Shown here: in pieces, positions 4,712 to 9,026 of the stretch
How positions within the stretch are numbered: the first letter of the stretch is position 1
Layout: each line of letters opens with the position of its first letter
Assembly: GCA_002793835.1 (NCBI GenBank)
Contig: PFDW01000061.1
Coordinates: forward strand, 1 to 9,026
Length of the DNA: 9,026 bases
Direction of reading: 5' to 3'
Source: Candidatus Portnoybacteria bacterium CG10_big_fil_rev_8_21_14_0_10_36_7
GTDB taxonomy: Bacteria > Patescibacteriota > Minisyncoccia > Portnoybacterales > PFDW01
Made by a program: the position numbers and the translations under genes
Notes under the pieces: model-generated
The model's database searches: none
The model's input: the letters and a program-made list of their open reading frames with translations, nothing else
What the model was told of the DNA's origin: nothing

Positions 4712-6466
4712 TTATTGATTAATTAAATCAATTTGGAAAAGCTGGTTTTGTGAAATAGCAAAGCCAGCTTTTTCGTCTTCTGAAAATGCAAAGTTGGTTA
4801 AGCTTTTTAGTGAGTCGCTTATTATTTGGCTTATGAGCTCTCCCGAACGATTAATTATAGAGATGCGCTCGGTGTTGGGATCAATTATATAAATATTATC
4901 TGAATATTTGTTTGCAATAAATAAACTGTTACTTGTGATTGGGGGATATATATTAATGGTGACATTGAGTTTTTTACCTGGGCTGGTTCTTTTTAAATAC
5001 TTAGAATCATTTAATTTATATGTTTCTTTAGTAGTAGTAAATTGATTAATTAATTTATCGGTTGGAGGAGTTAAGACATAACGACCATTTTGTTTCGCTA
5101 GTGAATAAGTGTAGCTCACTTCGCTGTTATCTGACCAGGCATAAAGAGAGCCTTCGGATACGAAAATATATTGCGGGCTGAATTCGAAGCCTGGAGCTGA
5201 AAAATCGGTGATTGGGATAAGGTCGTTAAGGTGGGTAATTTTGTTAATTTCATCAATTTTTGTATTGATCTTGTTCGCTATATCTTCGCTTTCTTGTTGT
5301 TTGATATTGAATCCAACAATGTTGGCGTATAGGTTTTTAGCTTGTGACAGCATTTCACTGGCTCTAAAAGTGTCATTAAATATAAGCGCATTTTCTGCTT
5401 CATTTTGTTTGATGGTTATTTCTTCAACAACTCTTTTATAATTATCTAGAGCTTGTTGGCTATTAGACAGGTAGCGTGAGTAGGCGAATCCGGATAAAGC
5501 AAGAATTGTAATTCCAAGGAGCGCAAATAAGTGATTGCGTGATAGCTTTGGTTTTTGTTGATTTGGAGCTCCACCGTAATTAATAGTTACTTTAGGAAGT
5601 TCTGTCGCTTCCATTTTATTTTTTAGTGATGAAATCACTCGGGTCGGTATAGAGAAAATATTGTGTAGTTTTTGGATAACGTTGAAAGTTCCAAAGATTT
5701 TTTCTTTGTTTGTACTAGTTTTTAATCGATTGTTACCACGAGTCAGATTTGAGTTATAAACTGGCGAATTATCACCTGGAGGACGTAACTCTAGTAATAA
5801 TAAAACTAACGATGGCAATGCTGGCTGTTCTTTAGCAATATTTTCAATTTGCGTACAAGTTGAGATGGTGTTGTCATTTAGGAGTTGTTCAAGGCCAACG
5901 GGGGATATCAAGTCAAGAATCGTAGGCGAAGCTAAAATTAATTTGTCGTTTATCACGGCTTGGCCCGAGGCGACACTTTTAAAAGTTTTATTGGGGTTGG
6001 GCTTCTTTTCGTCAGATATTATGAATCTTTTGCCAAGGTCAATTATTGTATTGTCTCGCCAAAGAAATGCTTGTCCTTGCCCAGCTTTTACTAAATTAAC
6101 AGCGTCGTCAGATAATGATGCGCAGATTATATTGAGATTGTTTACCCAATTTGCTTGGCCGTTATGAGCAATCTCCCCTAAAGCAAGGTTAGCTTTGTGT
6201 AGCGCCATTTCTAGGCTCTTTAAGGTCCCACGCTTAGGGTTTGCATAGTATTCTTTCTTTATAACCGAAGATACCGTATTTAGTAGGAATTTAGACTCGT
6301 CGTTAGGGTCTATGAGTTGGCCTACGATATAGAGGTTGCCCAAGTCAATTTGTTCGATATTTTGAGGTTCAAATTGAAAAATTTCACACTTAGCACTGCC
6401 CTTTCTGGTATGGTTAAACAACAAAACATTTGACTTGGCTTTAAAGTCTTGGTGTTTCTTTTCCAT
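4712..6466 (-). CDS. Membrane receptor-like protein: degenerate PP2C-like domain, TM helix, coiled coil, propeller-like domain
   Basis: A 584-residue protein of unknown function. Residues 1-230 follow the order of PP2C-type (PPM) phosphatases: a helix with ALHKANLAL (88-96), a strand-turn VNLVKAGQGQAFLWRDNTII (123-142) where PP2C has its GDS-R-YL motif, an ASPT (179-182) where it has TDG, and PSLVLLLLEL (218-227) where it has DN-T-V. The metal-binding aspartates are not conserved, so phosphatase activity is unlikely. A basic, polar linker leads to one membrane helix (about 312-330). A coiled coil follows (about 335-410), then a beta-rich C-terminal region (about 415-584) whose SLFIANKYSDNIYIIDP (514-530) recalls propeller blades. 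I infer a cytoplasmic N-terminus and an outer C-terminus. The PP2C relation comes from pattern reading only. The gene converges on rplL and diverges from the regulator gene. Confidence 0.6.
   Translation of the reverse strand: MEKKHQDFKAKSNVLLFNHTRKGSAKCEIFQFEPQNIEQIDLGNLYIVGQLIDPNDESKFLLNTVSSVIKKEYYANPKRGTLKSLEMALHKANLALGEIAHNGQANWVNNLNIICASLSDDAVNLVKAGQGQAFLWRDNTIIDLGKRFIISDEKKPNPNKTFKSVASGQAVINDKLILASPTILDLISPVGLEQLLNDNTISTCTQIENIAKEQPALPSLVLLLLELRPPGDNSPVYNSNLTRGNNRLKTSTNKEKIFGTFNVIQKLHNIFSIPTRVISSLKNKMEATELPKVTINYGGAPNQQKPKLSRNHLFALLGITILALSGFAYSRYLSNSQQALDNYKRVVEEITIKQNEAENALIFNDTFRASEMLSQAKNLYANIVGFNIKQQESEDIANKINTKIDEINKITHLNDLIPITDFSAPGFEFSPQYIFVSEGSLYAWSDNSEVSYTYSLAKQNGRYVLTPPTDKLINQFTTTKETYKLNDSKYLKRTSPGKKLNVTINIYPPITSNSLFIANKYSDNIYIIDPNTERISIINRSGELISQIISDSLKSLTNFAFSEDEKAGFAISQNQLFQIDLINQ
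4737..4773 (+). terminator. rplJL operon terminator inside the convergent gene
   Basis: AAAAGCTGGTTTTG (4737-4750) pairs with CAAAGCCAGCTTTT (4759-4772) through 14 positions with one G-U, loop TGAAATAG, then a T-run. The structure is nearly symmetrical, with an A-run on the 5' side, so it could also work for minus-strand RNA, but there it is within codons before the stop. A second A+T-only palindrome, ATTGATT/AATCAAT (4714-4720/4726-4732), lies between the rplL stop and this hairpin. Confidence 0.8.
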
Positions 6467-6475
6467 TTTTTTGTT

Positions 6476-6505
6476 ATTATACCACCACGGGGGTTAATAT
6501 GCCAA
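6476..6505 (-). promoter_or_regulatory. Promoter of the PP2C-like receptor gene, near-leaderless
   Basis: On the minus strand, TTGGCA (6505-6500, 5 of 6 to consensus), an 18-base spacer and a perfect TATAAT (6481-6476) preceded by TGG (extended -10). Nine bases separate the -10 from the ATG at 6466, so the leader should be about 2 to 4 bases. No Shine-Dalgarno is present. Confidence 0.7.
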
Positions 6506-6580
6506 TGCGGCAACTTGCCTAAAGATTAATGAAAGAGTATATTAATTAATTATAAGAGAAACGCTCTAATTTAGGTTGTT

Positions 6581-6610
6581 TTTCAAAATATACAAAAATA
6601 AACATATAAA
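6581..6610 (+). promoter_or_regulatory. Tentative promoter of the winged-helix regulator
   Basis: TATAAA (6605-6610) lies 7 bases before ATG 6618, the same spacing as in mltG. The only -35 candidate is TTTCAA (6581-6586), 18 bases upstream, a poor match. The remaining bases of the 151-base divergent region (6467-6617) are A+T-rich; apart from the receptor promoter I see no clear operator there. Confidence 0.35.
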
Positions 6611-6617
6611 ATATTTT

Positions 6618-7217
6618 ATGGCACAAGAAATATTAGAAAAACTTTTTGAATCACCAGTTAAGGCTAGATTGCTTAAATTATTTTTAAGAAATCTAAACGA
6701 TGGGTTTACTATCGAGGAAGCAACAAAAAAAACTAGATCAGATTCGTCGGGGGTAGAGAAGCAAATAAAAAATATGACAGCTATTGGCCTTTTGCAGTCT
6801 CAAAAATCGGTTCGTAAAAAAAAGGGGAAGGGGTCGGGAGTGTATTATGTTGCTAATCAGGATTTCGAATTTTTTAATGAATTACGCAGTTTGGTTCTCA
6901 AGTCATCGCCGGCTTCTCATGAGAAGTTGCAAGACAAATTGAAAAAGTTGGGCCGAGTTAAATTAGCTGTACTTTCGGGTGTATTTGTTAATCAGGACAA
7001 TGGTCGGGTTGATTTATTGCTTATTGGCGACGGTATCACAGATAATAAAATGCACTCTTTTTTGAAGGAGGTAGAAGCTGAAGTAGGCAAAGAGGTTAGA
7101 TATGCTTTTATGGATACAAATGAATTTCACTATCGATTCAGTATGTTTGATAGATTTATTTTGGATATTTTGGAGAGACCTCACGAAAAAATAATAAATA
7201 AATTAGGGATTGAATAA
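6618..7217 (+). CDS. Winged-helix DNA-binding regulator with degenerate nucleotidyltransferase-like domain
   Basis: A 199-residue protein. Residues 1-65 (EILEKLFESPVKARLLKLFL, then FTIEEATKKTR and VEKQIKNMTAIGLLQS) form a winged helix-turn-helix of the type seen in CPR regulators that begin LEKLFGSKARVKLLRLF. A basic wing follows (KSVRKKKGKGSG, 63-74), then a helical linker. Residues 113-170 (VKLAVLSGVFVN and NGRVDLLLIGDGI) resemble the polymerase-beta nucleotidyltransferase fold, where GS and DxD are catalytic. Here the GS position reads Ser120-Gly121, and only Asp132 of the acidic pair is visible, so catalysis is doubtful. ATG 6618 is preferred over TTG 6576 because it fits the family N-terminus and sits 7 bases after a TATAAA box. 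It is divergent from the receptor gene, which is a possible target, and lies just before tRNA-Val. Confidence 0.72.
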   Translation: MAQEILEKLFESPVKARLLKLFLRNLNDGFTIEEATKKTRSDSSGVEKQIKNMTAIGLLQSQKSVRKKKGKGSGVYYVANQDFEFFNELRSLVLKSSPASHEKLQDKLKKLGRVKLAVLSGVFVNQDNGRVDLLLIGDGITDNKMHSFLKEVEAEVGKEVRYAFMDTNEFHYRFSMFDRFILDILERPHEKIINKLGIE

Positions 7218-7241
7218 AATAGTGCTTTAGGGTGTTATTTG

Positions 7242-7316
7242 GGACGGTTAGCTCAGTGGTAGAGCATTCGCTTCACATGCGAAGGGCCACAGGTTCGAGC
7301 CCTGTACCGTCCACCA
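7242..7316 (+). tRNA. tRNA-Val (anticodon CAC)
   Basis: A complete cloverleaf: acceptor GGACGGT/ACCGTCC (7242-7248/7306-7312), D stem GCTC/GAGC (7251-7254/7262-7265), anticodon stem TTCGC/GCGAA (7267-7271/7279-7283) around loop TTCACAT, and T stem ACAGG/CCTGT (7289-7293/7301-7305) with TTCGAGC. The anticodon at 7274-7276 is CAC, which reads GTG valine codons. The variable loop has 5 bases. The discriminator is A and the 3' CCA is encoded. It starts 24 bases after the regulator stop. A weak TAAAAT box at 7215-7220 could be its own promoter, otherwise it is cotranscribed and processed. Confidence 0.97.
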
Positions 7317-7334
7317 TATTGAATTAGTCGCCTC

Positions 7335-7391
7335 GCTCGGGCGGGCAAAAAGGAAGGAGGTTGGGGGGAAGGAATTTTTGCCCGCCCGAGC
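7335..7391. repeat. Perfect 17-bp G+C-rich inverted repeat with purine-rich loop
   Basis: GCTCGGGCGGGCAAAAA (7335-7351) and TTTTTGCCCGCCCGAGC (7375-7391) are perfect reverse complements around a 23-base loop. On the plus strand the loop is purines except for one TT, with G-runs of 2 to 6. It includes AAGGAGGT (7354-7361), a full-length Shine-Dalgarno sequence, but no start codon or gene follows at a usable distance. Base composition is far richer in G+C than the surroundings. The T-run lies inside the arm, not after the stem, so it is not a standard terminator; TTTTTGTTTTT begins 8 bases past the stem. Downstream, GCTGAGCGAAGC (7410-7421) partly echoes the arm. It may be a genome-wide REP or MITE-like repeat or a structured RNA. 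Confidence 0.75.
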
Positions 7392-7512
7392 AGAAAAGTT
7401 TTTGTTTTTGCTGAGCGAAGCTTGGCAATCAAATTTCGCAGTCCGTATTTTCGTCAAAAAAGTTCAGATTTCGTCCAACAAACACCACAGACTAGAACAT
7501 TTAGTATTATTG
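7392..7512. other. Intergenic stretch with no gene seen
   Basis: Between the inverted repeat and the murD-side hairpin I find no credible coding region. Two copies of TTTCGTC lie 20 bases apart (7449-7455 and 7469-7475) within related contexts. They may be the remains of a repeat element or chance. Together with the inverted repeat, this makes 7317-7538 the longest untranscribed-looking gap besides the L10 leader. Confidence 0.5.
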
Positions 7513-7532
7513 TGCGCTTAATGATAAACGCA
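7513..7532 (-). terminator. Possible murD terminator hairpin
   Basis: On the minus strand TGCGTTTA and TAAGCGCA pair through 8 positions with one G-U, loop TCAT. It begins 6 bases after the murD stop. The bases after it (CAATAATAC) are A-rich rather than a U-run, so efficiency is uncertain. Confidence 0.35.
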
Positions 7533-7538
7533 TTATTG

Positions 7539-8969
7539 TCACCCGAATATTTTTATTGATAATTTATTAAATTGCTCACCACGATCAAATTCATTTTTAA
7601 ATTTTTCGAAGCTTGAGCCACCTGGAGAAAATAGTATTGCCTTTTTGGGCATCTTTTTTTGTTTAACAGCGAATAGAATGTCCTTCAGGTTGGAGAATAC
7701 TTGCGGTTGATAGCGAAAATATTTAATTTTTTTTAATTCGTTGAGCAATTTGTCAGTGGCGCTACCGTTAAGGAAAAAAATGTTTTTTCCCTTGAGTGAG
7801 GAAGCAATCTTTTTTGCTAGGTTTTTGTATCCCAGTTTTTTATCTGTACCGCCAGTTATTAGTAAAAGGTTATTACCAAACTTTTTCATTGAGGTAATTC
7901 CAGCGATTGTTGCATCTGGGCTAGTAGCGGCAGAGTCGTTAATAATAGTTAAGCTATCTGTTTGATATATTATTTGTTGTCTAAAAGGGACAGCTGGCAG
8001 TGCGTTAATCTTTTGTATCAAGTCTTTCCATGACCGACCAAATAAATAGGCAGTTAGCAATGAGGCGAGCAAATTTTGTCTTTGATGTGGTGTAAAATTG
8101 TTTAATTTTGTAACCAGCACTCTTTTTTTCTGGTTTTGCATATACAGGCTATCATTTTCAAAAAATAGTCCGTCTTTATTTAGTGGTAATTTGGTCAACG
8201 AAAAAAAATATAATTGGCTTTTAGGTTTTTTTGAGAGAAATATTTTTGTATTTTTATTATCATTATTGAGTACCAAAAAATCCTTTTTGGTTTGATTTAA
8301 GAATATTCTTTTTTTTACTGCGCGATATGTTTTCATATCACCATATCGGTCGAGATGATCTTCGTATAAGTTGGTTATAACGGCAATATGAGGAGGCGCT
8401 AAACCTTTTTTAATATACTCTAGCTGATGAGATGGCATTTCTATGATAAACGGGGAATTATTTGGTGCTGATTGGTCAATAATTTTAAATAGATCGGAGT
8501 TGGGCGTGTTGCCACCAGTTATAGGCTGGGGGATAAAATGAGACAGCCAAGTGGTTATAGTAGTTTTGCCACGAGTGCCAGTTACTGCAATAACCGGTCT
8601 TGTGGTATTTTTTGTTAACTCGAGAAATAGTGTCAGATTATTGAAGTATTTCTTTTTATTTTTTATAATGAATTTTGGCCATTTGCTATAGATGCTGACA
8701 GCTTGATTAAAAATGATGTAGTCGGCTTTTAAGAAATCTTCAGCTTTATGCTCGCCAAGGGTAAATTTTATTTTTTGCCCCTTTAGCTTTTTCAGGCCAT
8801 CTTTGAGCTCTGACGGAAGTAGCATGTCGGTAATGGTCAATTTCGCTTTATGGAGTATTAAAAATTTTGCCATGGCGAGCCCGCCACCAAGGCGACCGAG
8901 ACCAACCAATAGAATCTTTTTTCCACTAAAAAAATATCTAGGTTGTTTGGGTTTAATTTTTTGTTTCAT
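7539..8969 (-). CDS. murD: UDP-N-acetylmuramoyl-L-alanine--D-glutamate ligase MurD
   Basis: A 476-residue cytoplasmic ATP-dependent ligase that adds D-glutamate to UDP-MurNAc-L-Ala in peptidoglycan precursor synthesis. The N-terminal Rossmann-like domain has KILLVGLGRLGGGLA (18-32). The central ATPase domain has the P-loop GTRGKTT (131-137), EMPSHQLE (177-184), NLYEDHLDRYG (200-210) and YRAVKKRIF (215-223), where Lys219 aligns with the carbamylated lysine of E. coli MurD. The C-terminal domain has NDSAATSPDAT (344-354), ITGGTDKKLGY (371-381) and LFSPGGSSFEKF (446-457), all typical of MurD rather than MurC, MurE or MurF. Length is slightly above the usual 430-460. ATG 8969 gives a normal start; no Shine-Dalgarno precedes it. 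The gene ends with TGA. No other mur or fts gene is within the window on either side. Confidence 0.93.
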   Translation of the reverse strand: MKQKIKPKQPRYFFSGKKILLVGLGRLGGGLAMAKFLILHKAKLTITDMLLPSELKDGLKKLKGQKIKFTLGEHKAEDFLKADYIIFNQAVSIYSKWPKFIIKNKKKYFNNLTLFLELTKNTTRPVIAVTGTRGKTTITTWLSHFIPQPITGGNTPNSDLFKIIDQSAPNNSPFIIEMPSHQLEYIKKGLAPPHIAVITNLYEDHLDRYGDMKTYRAVKKRIFLNQTKKDFLVLNNDNKNTKIFLSKKPKSQLYFFSLTKLPLNKDGLFFENDSLYMQNQKKRVLVTKLNNFTPHQRQNLLASLLTAYLFGRSWKDLIQKINALPAVPFRQQIIYQTDSLTIINDSAATSPDATIAGITSMKKFGNNLLLITGGTDKKLGYKNLAKKIASSLKGKNIFFLNGSATDKLLNELKKIKYFRYQPQVFSNLKDILFAVKQKKMPKKAILFSPGGSSFEKFKNEFDRGEQFNKLSIKIFG

Positions 8970-8984
8970 TGTTTTGTTTTAAGT

Positions 8985-9012
8985 ATCTTATCAGAATTAT
9001 TTTGATAATCAA
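8985..9012 (-). promoter_or_regulatory. Putative murD promoter
   Basis: On the minus strand TTGATT (9012-9007), a 16-base spacer and TAAGAT (8990-8985) preceded by TGA (extended -10). Fifteen bases separate the -10 from ATG 8969, so a leader of about 8 to 10 bases without a Shine-Dalgarno is expected. Both hexamers match 4 of 6. Confidence 0.4.
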
Positions 9013-9025
9013 AATTGATTTTGAT
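9000..9025. repeat. Three TTTTGAT/ATCAAAA half-sites at the murD promoter
   Basis: TTTTGAT (9000-9006), ATCAAAA (9008-9014) and TTTTGAT (9019-9025) form two overlapping palindromes that share the middle copy. They cover the putative -35 of murD. They could be an operator for an unknown regulator, but A+T-rich palindromes arise easily by chance here, and the window edge hides what lies beyond. Confidence 0.35.
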
Positions 9026-9026
9026 A

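Noticed and set aside
6322..6513. Minus-strand 63-codon frame overlapping the receptor gene start
   Set aside because: It is a shifted frame of the receptor N-terminus and includes its promoter. The peptide shows no family features.
6576..6617. N-terminal extension of the winged-helix regulator from TTG 6576
   Set aside because: It covers the probable promoter, and family members begin close to EILEKLF, matching ATG 6618.
7335..7391. The inverted repeat as a standard intrinsic terminator of tRNA-Val
   Set aside because: The T-run is inside the 3' arm base-paired with the A-run, the loop is 23 bases, and no U-tract directly follows the stem.
7248..7457. Minus-strand open frame of 69 codons
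   Set aside because: It reads through the antisense of tRNA-Val and the inverted repeat. Its peptide (WTVQGSNLWPFACEANALPL) is a well-known false protein from antisense tRNA.

Overview
The window looks like part of a Candidate Phyla Radiation (Patescibacteria) chromosome. DNA is A+T-rich and genes are tightly packed. Proteins are lysine- and asparagine-rich. TAA, TAG and TGA all act as stops, so this is the standard bacterial code. The gene content also fits: an orphan pseudopilin, a short rplJ-rplL unit with no rplK or rplA beside it, and a winged-helix plus nucleotidyltransferase-like regulator of a kind common in that group. The assignment is an inference from style and content, not from a marker-gene tree.

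Layout, left to right. (1) The 3' end of a small membrane protein resembling YjdF/DUF2238 overlaps a DUF2268-type zinc metallopeptidase (+). (2) An unknown single-pass membrane-anchored protein (-) converges on the peptidase with a 35-bp overlap. (3) From a 52-bp divergent promoter region runs mltG (+), the endolytic transglycosylase, followed by a type II/IV pseudopilin (+). (4) A strong promoter and a structured ribosomal L10 leader with a built-in terminator hairpin precede rplJ-rplL (+). (5) A 584-residue protein (-) converges on rplL; it has a degenerate PP2C-like cytoplasmic domain, one membrane helix, a coiled coil and a probable beta-propeller-like outer domain. (6) Diverging from it is a winged-helix regulator (+), then tRNA-Val(CAC). 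(7) An intergenic stretch carries a perfect 17-bp G+C-rich inverted repeat. (8) murD (-) runs to the right edge.

Two genes, mltG and murD, belong to peptidoglycan metabolism, and rplJ, rplL and the tRNA belong to translation. The rest are envelope proteins (pseudopilin, PP2C-like receptor, DUF2238-like protein), a peptidase and a regulator. They are separate transcription units, not one pathway. The clearest shared property is regulatory. Most genes have a TATAAT-like box, usually of the TGN-extended type, only a few bases before the ATG and no Shine-Dalgarno sequence, so many transcripts should be leaderless or nearly so.

I see no CRISPR array, insertion sequence, phage gene or defence system. 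The least explained items are the intergenic inverted repeat, the two-state L10 leader and the degenerate PP2C receptor.
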